This document shows, in pieces, positions 1 to 12,180 of a stretch of DNA of 64,000 nt. The first letter of the stretch is position 1. Every line of letters starts with the position of its first letter. The stretch covers positions 4,030,001-4,094,000 of the forward strand of contig NW_015622541.1 in NCBI RefSeq assembly GCF_000835495.1, in the 5' to 3' direction. The position numbers and the translations under genes are program-made. This DNA is from Cladophialophora immunda. Taxonomy: Eukaryota > Ascomycota > Eurotiomycetes > Chaetothyriales > Herpotrichiellaceae. The notes beneath the pieces were generated by a model. The model did no database searches, was not told where the DNA came from, and worked only from the letters and a program-made list of their open reading frames with translations.

Positions 1-1061
1 CTCAGGTCGCTGTCCTCGCTCATTCCAAGCAGCGGACCGTGACTGCTTGATGCTGCCCCGCTTGCCTCCTTCTGGCGTTGTCGCTTCTCTTCCTCGGCCT
101 TCTTCCTTCGAGCGCGCTCTCGTTCTCGTCCCCGTAACTTTGCCAACAAGCCCTTCTTGCCATCCTCTCGGGGCGCACTCATTTTGTCCAACCAGTCACC
201 GTTGCTGATACAGCTCTGAAGTTTGGGAAGGGTTTGCATTGGATCCGAGACGAGGCGCATCTGCGAGTCGAGCGCCGCCTTAGCAGTGGGCTCGTCCTCA
301 TCCACCCATTTATAACTCTGCCACTGGTCCGTCTGGATGTCTCGCAGTTGTCTCGCGTTGTCATTCATGGTACGGTCCTTCGTATCGTCCTTGGTCTCTC
401 TGATTTTGATCTCGATGGCTTTCGACTCTACCTTTGGTGCAGGCGGCTCCAAACCAGGCTTTTGGCGGGACGAACCAGTATTACTACCCCCTGCAAATCG
501 TCTCTGGTTGGTTTCATCTTCAGCATCAATGTGATGAAGCTGAGGCCGCATTTGCACAACAGCGTCCAAGTAGGATAAGTGGATCTGGTTTTGGTGGAAG
601 CACCCTACCAGGTAAACGGGATCGCGAGTGCTCTGGATGGGTATTTTGCCCCCCAGGGTTTGAGTTTCAAGCCGCGGCGCAGGTGCGGCATATTGATCAT
701 GCATAGGAATATCTTTCAGTCTGGTTTGTGCTGTGCCCGCCCCAAAGCCACCGGCCAGCCCAAATGAACCTCCCGCATTGATGGTGCGGCTCTCTGCCAC
801 GGCTTTCCCAAATCTTTCGCCGGCAACTTCACTGTAATATTTTTGGCCCATAGGGATGTCGACTTCTATGAAACCAGCTTCTGGTTTGAGACGAAGAGCA
901 GTTGGAGTTTGCGCCATTGTGGCATTGTATGGTTTGTGGTAAGGGCGGTGGGATGGATACTGGAGGAGATACAACTTGGAGGAATCTCGGGCAACTGACG
1001 AGTTGCTGTTGGTCAAGCAGACATCGTAGGAGGCAATGACAGGATCATCATCGTCGGCCAT
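1..1061 (-). CDS. RPC37: RNA polymerase III subunit Rpc37/RPC5 (Sin-like), 3' end missing
   Basis: Reading leftward from the ATG at 1061 gives 353 open codons that run off the window edge without a stop, so the C-terminus is missing. The N-terminus carries LYLLQYPSHRP (about residues 30-40), followed by EVDIPM and, near residues 160-175, YLVGC and HLSYLDAVVQMRP. This is the recognisable layout of the Rpc37/RPC5 (Sin) family. Members form the Rpc37-Rpc53 heterodimer of RNA polymerase III, which acts in promoter opening, termination and reinitiation in the nucleus. The visible C-terminal part is a charged Lys/Arg/Glu-rich helix. A second in-frame ATG at 917 lies inside the conserved region, so 1061 is preferred. 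No intron is needed. It is divergent from the sulfite reductase gene. Family assignment is by recognition of motifs. Confidence 0.85.
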   Translation of the reverse strand, partial: MADDDDPVIASYDVCLTNSNSSVARDSSKLYLLQYPSHRPYHKPYNATMAQTPTALRLKPEAGFIEVDIPMGQKYYSEVAGERFGKAVAESRTINAGGSFGLAGGFGAGTAQTRLKDIPMHDQYAAPAPRLETQTLGGKIPIQSTRDPVYLVGCFHQNQIHLSYLDAVVQMRPQLHHIDAEDETNQRRFAGGSNTGSSRQKPGLEPPAPKVESKAIEIKIRETKDDTKDRTMNDNARQLRDIQTDQWQSYKWVDEDEPTAKAALDSQMRLVSDPMQTLPKLQSCISNGDWLDKMSAPREDGKKGLLAKLRGRERERARRKKAEEEKRQRQKEASGAASSSHGPLLGMSEDSDL

Positions 1062-2069
1062 GATGGCTGGAATGGGGGCCGCGACGACACGGTCTGCGTG
1101 CTCGTGTCTGGAAGAAGTACCTAGTCCTCTATTGCGAAAATTATTCTCGGGCCATCAAGCTGCGCAACAAAATGATCTGCGAATGACGCGCGCCAAGGCT
1201 GCACAGATTCACTGCGCGGCTCATGCAAGGCTGTGGCCCTGCAAGGCTGCCACACATTTGGATTTGCCGCTCACGGCACTCGGTGTTAGCACGCAATTCT
1301 TTGTCTACACCTCCACTACAACCAGCATACATTTCGAGGCGAGTAGATTTGATCAAGATACCGAGGCTACTCAGACGTCAATCACTGTTGAATGTGCATG
1401 GTCAATGTTCCACGCAAAGAATACGAGAAATCGTTTCGCCCGTCTTTCCAGCTCGGCGACCACATACTCAGAACGGCACGCCCTTGAAGTTATAACGGTA
1501 GGAACTGGTAGTTATTGTCTCATTTACTATTCATATTACTCATCCGTCTGTGTCCCGACCTTTTTTCCTTTCTTAGAAGGACTGGAGATACCCTCCAAAT
1601 TTGTCTGACATGTTCCCTGCATGCGTTGTTGTCCAGAGATGTTGGATTGGGATGGCCTCCCAAACACAGAAATACCACTCTTCCAGCAATCCCACCATGT
1701 GTCTGGTTTAGGCAAGTCTATCTCTTTTGTCAATTGTGTCCGATCTTTCCTTCGAAACCGTCACTCCGTCGCCGTCACGAACCATGGGCACACGATGTCG
1801 CAATCGGGAGGCGACCAATCAGAATGGCGGTAGAGCGAATGACGAGACCGACAGCCGTAGCAGCAAAAATTTGAGAGGCGGCTTTTGCGTACCGGCGGTG
1901 ATCGAGGCTCTTGTGGAGGCATGAGGAAGCGGAGAATGGTGCAGCAGGGCAATATTGCTTCAAGTATTACAATTCGGTCGATTCCTCTTCCTCCTGCTCT
2001 GCTTTTCTTCGACCTTGTATGCTTTGTTTACCGTCGCTCTCTTAGACCACCAAACAAGCGACAAGCGAC
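1062..2069. promoter_or_regulatory. divergent intergenic region, RPC37 / sulfite reductase
   Basis: This 1-kb region separates two outward-facing genes and should hold both promoters. A CCAAT box in the context CCAATCAG lies at 1815-1819, about 250 bp before the sulfite reductase ATG. Open frames on both strands here lack family features and I do not support them as genes. Confidence 0.5.
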
Positions 2070-5000
2070 ATGGGGTCCGTTACTAGCCCCGCAGAAGCTG
2101 GTATGTATCTATCGATCATGGTTTCCCCGCTCCAACTGAATTTTTGGGCGTCTTGGTTGGCGAGCTGCAAGCACTGACATACCGGTTGTTGGACAGTTGC
2201 GAGGATCGCCTACCTCGCCAGCGATGTCGTTCTCTCCGTCCAGCCTTCGCTGAGCACCGATTCCGAGTTCTCATATCATTTCTCTCGATTTATTACCAAC
2301 AATGCAAAGAACTTCGTCTCCAAATCCCTCCCCGAGATCGTTCCTGTGCGCCAGAATGCAGACCCGCTGCTCTCTGCATACACGCCCCTCCAGGCCGGCA
2401 AATTGGTCTCGGTGACGGCTCCCTCCTCCATTCTGTTGAACTCGGTACCGCATTTGTACAAACTCGCCCAATATCCCGTTGTCCTGCATGTGGCGCTCGG
2501 AACACCTCAGCCAGACTTCTCAGAGATTAGCTCCATTAGACAATGCGGTTTTACCTTTTTGCAGTCGGAGACACTCCAAGAGGCGCAGGATATTGCATTG
2601 ACGGCTCATGCTCTGGCAGTGAGAAGTGGCAAAGGAGTTATCCATTTCTACGACCCTAGCAATTCCGTCCAAGACAATCCAATCGCAATCGAAAGTCGCG
2701 AGCTGGTTCAAGCACTTCTTGGGACTGGTATTAAAGCTTCACACACGGGTGAAACCGAACAGACGCTTTATGCCAGTAATGGAAGGACTGCCACCGTCAC
2801 TGATCTTGGTCTACCAGAAGTTTCTCCCCCGCAAGCATCTGCACCGGCGACGAGAGAAGCCCTGTCCCCCGTTGCCGCTCCTACGTCAACCAATGGACAG
2901 ACGGATTTGTCCTCGGCAGCTTCATCGTCTTCGCGACGACAGAGTTCCTCGGGCAGCATCGCGCCATCATCGATTGCGACTACCGTCGAAACCCCGGTAT
3001 CTCGTCCCGTGAGCGCGACTGACATATTTAATTACGTCAGTGAGATATGGGCCGCTGTCTCTCATATAACAGGTCGCAGCTATTCTGCAATTGAATACTC
3101 AGGACCCCCGGATGCCGAGGCAGCTCTATATATCTTTGGCTCAACTGGAGTATTTGTCGACGTTCTCGACGCCGACGATGTCCCAGCCGATCTTTCAGGT
3201 CTCGGTATAATCACCGCGCGGCTATACCGCCCATGGCTTGGGAGCGCTGTTCTTCTGGACTCCATCCCGAAAACGATCCAGAAGATTGCGGTACTTGAGC
3301 AGATCAGAAGGAAGACTACGAAATGGGGCCCTGCGTTTCTTGATTTGCTATCAAGTTTGAACCCTGGTGCTGGCGGCCAAAGTGCAATCTCTCTGGTCCA
3401 ATACAGACTCGGCCAAATTGATGCATCAACAGCACTACAGGCACTCCGAGGCATTTTCCAAAACCTCGCCCCTCCTGTTACACCCCGAAAACACTCTCGA
3501 CGTCGCGGTTATTCCCAGGCTGCGGCCATTTCAATCCAGAATCTCAGCATTGGCCACGAGCTAGAACCTACGATTGACAGCTTCACCCCTGAACAGCCCG
3601 AGGTGGAGAATTCTTATCTCAAAATCCTTGACCAGTTGTTCAGCACCCGACTTTACATTGCCAATTTGCTCGACAAGAAGAATGCAGGCGTCTCCTCCAC
3701 TGTCGCAGCATCGCCCGAGTATGGGTTTGGCTCCTTGCTTGCCCGAACTGAACGGCGGCAAGAATTCGTAAAGGAGGTGGAAGGGGCTGCGCGCAGCAAT
3801 CAGTTCATCACGGAATCTCCCAAGCAATGGTTGTCACGATGGGCATTGAACGCCAATGACTCGGTGAAAGCAAACGAAATTGCACCGGAGGTGGTTGCAC
3901 GTTTGTCCACAGATGGCTCAAGGCTCGCCAATTCACTCCTCGACCAAAAGGCTTTCTTTTTCAAGGAATCACAGTGGCTGATCGGCTCCGATGCTTGGGC
4001 ATATGATCTGGGCAATTCTGGAGTTCATCATGTTCTTGCCTCAGGTGCCAACGTGAACTTGCTCATCATCGACTCGGAACCGTACTCAGAACGAGCTGCA
4101 TCAGATGCAATGAGGCGCAAGAAAGACATTGGTCTCTATGCCATGAACTTTGGTAATGCCTACGTTGCCTCAGTGGCCGTATACAGTTCTTACACACAAG
4201 TACTGCAAGCGATGATTGAGGCCGAAAGATTTAATGGCCCGTCGGTCGTTTTAGCTTATCTCCCATACAACAAGGAAACCGATTCACCTTTGACGGTCCT
4301 GCAAGAAACGAAGAAAGCCGTCGACATGGGTTATTGGCCATTGTACAGGTGGGATCCGTCTAATGAAGATAAGGGAGAGCCTTCATTCTCGCTCGATTCC
4401 GAACGCATAAAACGGGAGTTGGAGGAATTTTTGCGCCGCGACAATCAGCTTACACAGGTGATGAACCGTCATCCTCAATTTGCTGCTAGCCTTTCAGAAT
4501 CGTACGGCTCTGAAGTCCGCAAGCTACAGAAACGCAAAGCGAAGGACGCGTACGAACAGATGTTGGAGGGCTTATACGGAGCGCCATTGACGGTCTTGTT
4601 CGCTTCTGACAATGGTAATGCTGAAGGTCTGGCCAAGAGACTGGGCAACCGGGGAAAAGCTCGAGGCTTGAAGACTATGGTGTTCGCCATGGACGACTAC
4701 CCGCTTGAGGACCTTCCAAACGAGGAGAATGTGGTGTTCATCACCAGCACAGCCGGACAAGGTGAATTCCCGCAAAATGGTCGGACATTCTGGGAAGGTA
4801 TCAAAGACGCTGCCGACCTCGACCTTTCTAATATCCACTACTCAGTCTTTGCGCTTGGTGATAGCCACTACTGGCCACGAAAGGAGGACAAGATTTTTTA
4901 CAACAAGCCTGGAAAAGATCTGGACACTCGTGTTCAATTCCTGGGGGGCAAGCTGTTGACCGCTATTGGGTTGGGTGACGACCAGGACCCGGACAGCTTC

Positions 5001-6824
5001 CAAACCGGCTACCAGGAGTGGGAGCCCAGACTCTGGCAAGCACTCAACGTTGCCAACGTGGAGGGTCTGCCAGAAGAGCCACCCCCGTTGACCAACGAAG
5101 ACATCAAGATTGCTTCGAACTATCTCCGAGGCACCATTGCGGAAGGACTTGCGGATACATCCACCGGTGCTATCTCTGCGTCGGATCAGCAGCTCACCAA
5201 GTTCCACGGCACCTATCAACAAGACGACCGCGACTTGCGCGATGAAAGGAAAGCGCAAGGTCTTGAGCCAGCCTATTCATTCATGATCAGATGTCGCCTG
5301 CCGGGAGGTGTCGCTACTCCCTCACAATGGGTTCAGATGGACGCGATTGCTTCGGCTCATGGCAACGAAACCATCAAGCTGACCACAAGACAAACGTTCC
5401 AATTCCACGGAGTCATCAAGTCGAAGCTCAAGCCAGCCATGAGAGCAATCAACAAGGCCCTCATGACGACGATCGCGGCTTGTGGTGATATCAACAGAAA
5501 CGTCATGTGCTCGAGTTTGCCGACCTTGTCTGAGTATCACCAGGAAGTCCACGCCGTTTCAAAGAGGATCTCCGACCATCTCTTGCCCTCAACCACGGCC
5601 TACCATGAGATTTGGTTGAAGGACGACACCACTGGCGAGAAAACTCAAGTCGCCGGCGATGCTGTGCAAGATTTCGAGCCCCTCTATGGCCCAACCTATC
5701 TCCCACGAAAGTTCAAGATCACCATCGCCATCCCTCCTCACAATGACACTGATGTTTATGCTCATGATGTCGGCCTGATCGCAATTCGATCCAAGGACAA
5801 CGGCCATCTAGAGGGGTTCAACATCCTCGCCGGAGGCGGCATGGGTGTGACACACAACAACAAGAAGACTTACCCTCGACTGGGATATATGATGGGTTAT
5901 GTCCCTGCCGACGTGGCACACTTGGTGTGTGAAAAGATCATGCTCGTGCAACGCGACAACGGCGACCGGAAGAACCGCAAGCACGCACGGTTGAAGTACA
6001 CCATGGACGACATGGGCAACGAAGTCTTCAAGGGGAAAGTCCAGGAGCTCCTCACCCCGCTGGGCATCACCTTTGACGCGCCACGGCCGTACAAGTTCGA
6101 ATCGAACATCGACACATTTGGCTGGCTCCGCGACGAAAAGGGCATGAACCACTTCACCTTCTTCATCGAAAACGGCCGCGTGGAGGACACGGCGGACTTC
6201 GCCATGCGGACGGGACTGCGAGAGATCGCCAAGATCCACCAGGGCGAGTTCCGCCTCACGGGCAACCAGCACCTGATCCTCTCCAACGTGACCGACGAGG
6301 CCAAGCCGGCCATCGTGGAGCTGATGAAGAAGTACAAGCTGGACAACACGCAGTTCTCGGGCATGCGGCTGTCCAGCTCGGCGTGCGTGGCGTTCCCGAC
6401 GTGCGGCCTCGCCATGGCCGAGTCGGAGCGGTACCTGCCGACGCTGATCAGCAAGCTCGAGGCCTGCCTGGAGGCCAACGGGCTGGCGCAGGACTCGATC
6501 GTGATGCGCATGACGGGCTGCCCCAACGGCTGCGCGCGCCCGTGGGTCGCCGAGGCCGCCTTCGTCGGCAAGGCCTACGGCGCCTACAACATGTACCTGG
6601 GCGGCGGCTACCACGGCCAGCGCCTGAACAAGCTGTACCGCAGCAGCATCAAGGAGGACGAGATCCTCGACATCATGCAGGGCCTGCTGGCCCGCTACGC
6701 CAAGGAGCGCACCCAGGGCGAGCGGTTCGGCGACTGGACCATCCGCGCCGGCGTCATCAACGAGACCACCGAGGGCAAGAACTTCCACGAGAACACCGCC
6801 GAGGAGGAGAGCGATGCCGAGTAA
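2070..6824 (+). CDS. MET5: sulfite reductase (NADPH) hemoprotein beta subunit with flavodoxin domain
   Basis: Two exons, 2070-2100 and 2197-6824; the 96-nt intron has GTATGT, CTGAC and ACAG signals. The product is 1552 aa, close to yeast Met5 (about 1440). It catalyses six-electron reduction of sulfite to sulfide in cytosolic sulfur assimilation, receiving electrons from the Met10-type alpha subunit. Domains in order: an N-terminal region like pyruvate:ferredoxin oxidoreductase (to about residue 780), a flavodoxin domain (about 805-955, with TVLFASDNGNAEG and TSTAGQGEFPQNG), then two nitrite/sulfite reductase repeats. The siroheme/[4Fe-4S] ligands are intact: ACVAFPTC (Cys-x5-Cys, near 1405) and TGCPNGC (Cys-x3-Cys, near 1450). 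The short first exon supplies the start; the codon joining the exons is GTT. The last 700 bp are much richer in G/C-ending codons than the rest. Confidence 0.94.
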
Positions 6825-7302
6825 CAAAAAGAAGGGGGGTGAATGCCTCGGTCAGCGGATCTGTGTGGAGATTGTGAGCCTGATCTTGCAGGCGACGTTG
6901 ATTTTTTTCCAGATTGGTAACTTTCGTGATAGCTTTGCATAGCATGGGCGAGGCTTGGGATTCGAGTAGATATAGCAAAAATTTCATCACATTGTGCCGA
7001 TGAGAGGAAGTGCAAAGTAGCGAAAGGCGATGACCAAAACATAAAGAGCCCTAAAGCCGTGCTCCTCATACGGGACAATATTTGGATCCTGTTAGGTCTG
7101 TCCTCTGGCATATCTCCTAGATTTCTTCGCTCTCTCTGAGCATTATTCTATCTTCTGACATCTTTCTTCTAAATGTGATTATCCCCATAGTATTGCTTGA
7201 GATTGCGCCCTCCGTCTCATATATACAGACTTCCAACATTATGGCACCCCAACCCCCGTAGCCTGTACGTATATAATTGTTGGCGTATATGCATCCAGAA
7301 AA
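6825..7302. other. intergenic, convergent 3' ends
   Basis: Sulfite reductase and the methyltransferase converge here. The stretch holds their 3' untranslated regions. I see no gene or repeat in it. Confidence 0.5.
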
Positions 7303-8407
7303 TCAAGCCTTCTCAAAACACATCACCCCGTACCGAAACGTGCCATTGCTGTACCCACGCCTCATGGCCCGGAAGGCCTGCAGAAAGGCAAGACCATCCC
7401 TGCCCTGGGAGATGGCAAATGCCCACAGGCTGGGATTGCTAACCAGTTCCCAGCTGATGTCCCACGTTCGGGCCACTTGTTGGGAAATATCCTTTGGCTC
7501 GTGAAAGACGCGGAGACCCGCGGATTCGGCCATGGCCACGTACTCGGCCATGGTTTTCAGGGGCGGGAGGAGCATGCCGTCCTCGATGGGCTTGATGTCG
7601 TTTTCCATTTGCTCGGGGGTTAGGGGCGCGGATTTGAACCAGTCTGCCAGCACGAGCTTGCCGTTCGGGCGAAGGACGCGGGCCGCGTTGCGGAAGAACA
7701 AGGGTTTGTCTGGGAAGTGGGAGAGAGCTTCGGAGATCCAGACCCCGTCAAACGACTCTGGGGGAAATCTGCTTTCCATTTTTTCCGCGTCGAGTTCGAA
7801 GTAGTGGACTTTGCCGTTCTTGGGGCCGAGGGAGATGAAGTTGTCCGTGCCCTCAAACCTTTGGGATGGAGCTACTGTCGAGTTCGGAGGGGCATTTCTG
7901 GACTCTCTGGCGGCCTCATCGCTCGTCAAACGCTTTGCGATCTGGACTTGTCGTCCGCTGATCGTGATGCCGGTCACGGTACAGCCATGTTCGCGGGCCA
8001 AATGACGGGTAGTGCCGCCAATGCCACAGCCAACATCCAGAACAGTGGTGTTGGGTGCAAGTTTGGAGATGTCGAGCAGGAGGTTGATGAGGTTGGTTTG
8101 ACCGGTCTCCTTGGTGTCTTCAGGGGTGAGGAAATAGGCGTGGTGGATGTGCTGACCCCTGGTGTGCGATGCCAACAGGCGTAAGCGTGAGTTTCTCACT
8201 TTCCCCTCGATAGTAATGCTCGAGAGGCAATGGCACGTACCACAGGGAGTAGTAATAGTCTGAAGCTATTTCATAGTGTTGCCGTATGCGTTGCTTCAGG
8301 CTGTCAAAGGAAGAGTGCGCCTCATACGTGGGCACTTCGTACTTGTCTCCCACATGATTCTGTTGCACGGAAGGATTTGTGTCCAGCTTCTCCGTTGGGT
8401 CGCCCAT
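7303..8407 (-). CDS. class I SAM-dependent methyltransferase, tocopherol/sterol methyltransferase-like
   Basis: Two exons, 8407-8241 and 8158-7303, joined over an 82-nt intron (GTACGT..CAG). The intron splits the Trp codon of the conserved motif and splicing restores LWGQHIHHAYF. The product is 340 aa. Motif I is VLDVGCGIGGTTRHLA, followed by GITIS, the pattern of gamma-tocopherol, MPBQ and sterol C-24 methyltransferases; post-motifs include FDGVWISEALSHF and RVLRPNGKLVLADWF. The YYSLWG..HIHHAYF segment before motif I is typical of this small-molecule group. The substrate cannot be read from the sequence; fungi do not make tocopherol, so a lipid or secondary metabolite is more likely. It is divergent from the caleosin gene. 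Confidence 0.85.
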
Positions 8408-9150
8408 TGAATCTTGTTGGCTGTTTGGCGAGTGTCAGGGGCAGCGAGTTGTCATGGAGTTTTGCGAGAGGCTGAATTTGAGCAGCCGGTGAATGTGTGA
8501 GAGAGTAGCTCCGAGGTAAGTGACCCTGTCATTTCAACGATCTCCAGGCCTAGTGTGGCGCATATTGGTGCAAACAAATCTCGGTCAGACAGCACGATTA
8601 CGCGCCAAGCCGAGGACGGATACCTCACTTCCGGCTCCCTTTTCGTCATCTACTGAGATCATCATGAATTGGGCGTCTCCTCGCTGCTGTTATTATGCAC
8701 GACTAATGATCCGATTCGTCTTCCACTCGCTTCCTGCGCTCGGCCTCCCGCATCTCCGCCTGTCGTGTGCTTCTCTCTCTTCTTATTTGATGTAAGCTGT
8801 TGGCAGCACCTGGCCAGAATTTTTGTTGGGGCTTCCAAGTCCAATGCACCTACACAACAAGCTTTCTTGCATGTGCTCCTTCTCTCTTTCTCTCCTAGAC
8901 AGCTGCAAGTGAGATGAAAGTGGTCTGATTCGGACACCACAAGGCGGTGAGAGTCAGAGTAGCTGCTGCCTCTACTGCGTGAAACACTACGTTAACCAAC
9001 ATTATACGTACGGAAACATTGCTCGATCGTCGACACCACATTCAAGGGCTAGTTTCCTTCTTGTGCGATTCGCAACTGACAGAGGATCGTAGACAACATT
9101 TCCTCCATCCTTTTGGTTTTCACGTCAAGACAACACCGAGCAACAGAGAG
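8408..9150. promoter_or_regulatory. divergent intergenic region, methyltransferase / caleosin
   Basis: This 740-bp region lies between outward-facing genes. Pyrimidine-rich tracts lie near 8770-8900 on the caleosin side. The frame upstream of the caleosin ATG stays open back to 9019 but has no ATG before 9151 and no caleosin similarity, so it is treated as leader. Confidence 0.45.
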
Positions 9151-9927
9151 ATGGGCAACTTCGCTGCATCCGCGGATTCGGGCGAACCGCCAGCTTCTCT
9201 TGCCTCGAAGCAAACACAGGACAAACCCCCTAATCACAGCAACCTCACCAACGGCGCGTCGACCACCCCTTCTAAGCCAAAATCAGAACTCACAGCCCTC
9301 CAACAACATGTGTTGTTCTGGGACCGCGACAACGACGGCATCATCCACCCTTGGGACGTCTACAACGGGTTCCGCGACCTCGGATTCGGCGTATTATTCT
9401 CTCTCGGCTCGCTTCTCATCCCCTTGTTCTTCTCCTACCCGACAACACTCGCGCACAGCTGGTTTCCTGACCCTTGGTTCCGAATCTACGTCGGAAGCAT
9501 CCACAAAGCGAAACACGGCTCCGACACTGGCATTTTCGATGTCGATGGACATTTCCACGCCGACAGGTTCGATGCCATGTTCGACCGCTGGGACACCTCG
9601 CGATGTGGCGGGCTGAGCAATGACGAGATGTGGAGCATGTGGAAGAAGAACCGTCTTGCCGCCGATGTGGCGGGTTGGTGTTTTGGATTCATGGAAATGT
9701 GGACGACATGGCTATTACTCCAGAGAGATGGGAGAGTGTGGAAGGAGGACCTTCGAGGTTGTTATGATGGCACTCTATTTTGGAAAATAAGCGAGTCGGC
9801 CGAGAAAGGGCAATGGAAACAAGGCTACGGCATTGTGGATTTCTTCGAGGGAATGGCGGATGGAGGGACGTGGAAGAATTGGGAAGTAAAGAAACGGCAC
9901 CATGGAGGCTCATCAGGATCATCCTGA
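9151..9927 (+). CDS. caleosin / peroxygenase family protein
   Basis: Single exon, 258 aa, starting at the ATG that gives MGNFAASADSG. The caleosin signature is complete: LQQHVLFWDRDNDGIIHPWD (about residues 50-70) is the His-bearing EF-hand, a hydrophobic proline-rich hairpin (SLLIPLFFSYP, about 85-100) is the lipid-droplet insertion segment, and SIHKAKHGSDTGIFD carries the second conserved His. Two invariant His residues bind heme in characterised caleosins, which act as Ca-dependent peroxygenases on fatty-acid hydroperoxides at lipid droplets. Fungal caleosins have been linked to lipid storage, sporulation and oxylipins; the role here is inferred from the family. No signal peptide is seen. 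Confidence 0.9.
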   Translation: MGNFAASADSGEPPASLASKQTQDKPPNHSNLTNGASTTPSKPKSELTALQQHVLFWDRDNDGIIHPWDVYNGFRDLGFGVLFSLGSLLIPLFFSYPTTLAHSWFPDPWFRIYVGSIHKAKHGSDTGIFDVDGHFHADRFDAMFDRWDTSRCGGLSNDEMWSMWKKNRLAADVAGWCFGFMEMWTTWLLLQRDGRVWKEDLRGCYDGTLFWKISESAEKGQWKQGYGIVDFFEGMADGGTWKNWEVKKRHHGGSSGSS

Positions 9928-10538
9928 TGATAACCCTCCACCGACGACACAAGACATTTGACATGGGGTCATTATATTTCCTGATATACCAAGATAATCA
10001 AAGAGCAGCATCACGGAAAGCAACGACGGCGGAGCAACCACGCAACACACCATCATAATCACCAATGGACAGACTATGCGTGGTCGCGATAGTGCGCACG
10101 GCCTTGTCTCTCCAGCCGCAGATCTCGCGCAATCACGACCTTCAAGTCTCAGAGTAAACCTGGATACCTCCATGAGACTGCCGGGGTCAGCTTGCAAGCA
10201 CTCCCGACACTCTACCTCAGCCTTTTAGTTGTCATTTCCCTTCTTTATTCAGGACGCTGACTCTTGTCAACTTGGATGATATAAACTGTTCAAGATATTA
10301 TATACAGCCCAAATAGGGCTGTTTCTTCGAATATGGGTTGTCCTCGGAGGTTTGTTCCGCCGATCCTGAATGCCGTAAGGCTTCGTCGTGTGCCAAGCTC
10401 GACCATATATCACCAGGCCTATCTCTGCCTCGTCACATCGTTCACCTTCTTCCCAGACTCCCGCATCAACCGCCCACGGACTACTGTCCAGAGCCATATA
10501 GTCAGAGAGAAGGAGCTTTAACAGACGGCATATCCAAC
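9928..10538. other. intergenic, caleosin to P450
   Basis: Presumed 3' region of the caleosin gene and promoter of the P450 gene. The P450 frame remains open upstream to 10338 but that leader lacks family features. Nothing else is recognised. Confidence 0.4.
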
Positions 10539-12180
10539 ATGGCTGTCTGGCTCATTGCTCTTGCCGTAATCTCGGTCTCTGTCCTCACCAGCAAGTTTCT
10601 GGCATGGAAGCGACTGCGGCACATCCCCGGACCATTTTGGTGTGGCTGGTCTGATCTCTGGATGCTTCGCAGAGCATTTAGAGGATCGCTTTATATGGAC
10701 CTTGACGACTTACGCCACAAATATGGTGCGCGATTTCTATTGAAAATCGAAAACTAATCACCTCCGCCTGAGTCACTGATTGAGCCTCTACCGTAGGACC
10801 ACTTGTCCGCATTGCACCAGAGTACTTGATCTGTGGTGACCCAATCGAAATTCGACGGATATGGGGAGTGCGCTCTCAATTCGATCGAGCGCCGTGGTTC
10901 AAGGGGTTTCAACTTGATCCCCCGAATGACTGTACCCTGTCCTTACGAGACAACAACTTGCACTCTCTCCTCAGATCCAAACTCCTACCAGGCGTAAGTA
11001 TCTCCATCGTGTACTATTCGAGGATTAAGGTGAGATAGTATTCTGGAAAGGATATCGACGGCCTGCACGAGTCGATCGACCAGCAAGTAACGAAGTTCAT
11101 TCATTTTATCGAGGGGAAATATCTCTCCACCGAGATAGATTTCCGTCCAGTCGACTTTGCTCGTAAGATCCAGTTCTTGACCTTGGACCTCATCTCGACT
11201 TTCGCATTGGGACGGACGTTTGGCTTCATGGACAGAGACGGCGACCTCTACGACTACATCAAGACAACAGAAGAATCCCTTCCTCTTATGCAGATGATAG
11301 CCTTGCTGCCTTGGCTCCTGAGTGTCCTACAGTCTCCTCTATTCAAGGTGATCCGACCAACACACACTGACGCTGTTGGACTTGGTAAGGTTATGGGAAT
11401 TGCCAAAGAGATCGTGGCCGAGCGATACGGCGATTCGAAGATTGTGAAACGAGATATGTTGGGATCATTCGTGGCTCATGGTCTGACGCAAAAGGACGCC
11501 GAGTCAGAGTCTCTTGTTCAGATCGTGGCGGGGTCTGATACAACTGCCACGGTGATTAGAATAGGGATTTTCCACGCCTCAACGTCGCCACTGGTATGTC
11601 AAAAACTGCAAGAAGAAATTGATAAGGGCGTCAAAACCGGTCAGATATCGTCTCCAATCAAGGATACGGAAGCACGGGCACTTCCATACTTACAGGCATT
11701 CATCAAAGAGTGCTTCCGGATCTGGCCACCTATTACTGGCATCGTCCCGCGAAGCTCAGAAACAGAGGCTGTGGTCTGTGGCTTTCGGATTCCCCCGAAC
11801 ACAAACGTGGGCTGGAGCGCACGCTCGGTTATGCGAGACAGGAATGTATTTGGAGATGATGCAGACTTGTTTTCTCCTGAACGATGGCTACGCGCTCAGG
11901 GCGAGCAACTACGAATCATGGAAAATACCGTCGAACTTATCTTCGGTCAAGGCAAATGGGGTTGTCTGGGCAAGCCTATCGCCCTGCTGGAGCTGAACAA
12001 GGTGTTCGTCGAGGTAAGTGTAAATCATCCTGGCGAGTCTGGGACTAACTGTAGCAGCTGCTGCGACGATTTGACTTTACCGTTGTCAATCCAGCTCATC
12101 CCATGGACACCTTTGACTACGGTGTTATGACACAGTCTAACCTTATGATGAAGATCACGAGGCGAAAGAGTCCAGTGTAA
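10539..12180 (+). CDS. cytochrome P450 monooxygenase, pisatin-demethylase-like
   Basis: Four exons: 10539-10725, 10797-10993, 11039-12013 and 12058-12180, with introns of 71, 45 and 44 nt, all GT..AG. The product is 493 aa, a normal P450 length. An N-terminal membrane anchor (about residues 2-22) is followed by the proline hinge HIPGP. The I-helix oxygen motif is AGSDTTAT, the K-helix ExxR is ECFR, then PERW, and the heme ligand loop is FGQGKWGCLG. Everything needed for catalysis is present. The C-terminal LLRRFDFTVVNP resembles fungal CYP families around pisatin demethylase (CYP57). The enzyme would act at the endoplasmic reticulum with P450 reductase. The substrate is unknown. The LaeA-like gene follows on the same strand. 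Confidence 0.9.

Noticed and set aside
1036..1608. 190-codon plus-strand frame
   Set aside because: Overlaps the start of RPC37 antisense and is of random composition.
5808..6827. 339-codon antisense frame at the 3' end of sulfite reductase
   Set aside because: Leu/Val/His-rich shadow caused by GC-biased codons in the sense gene; no family features.
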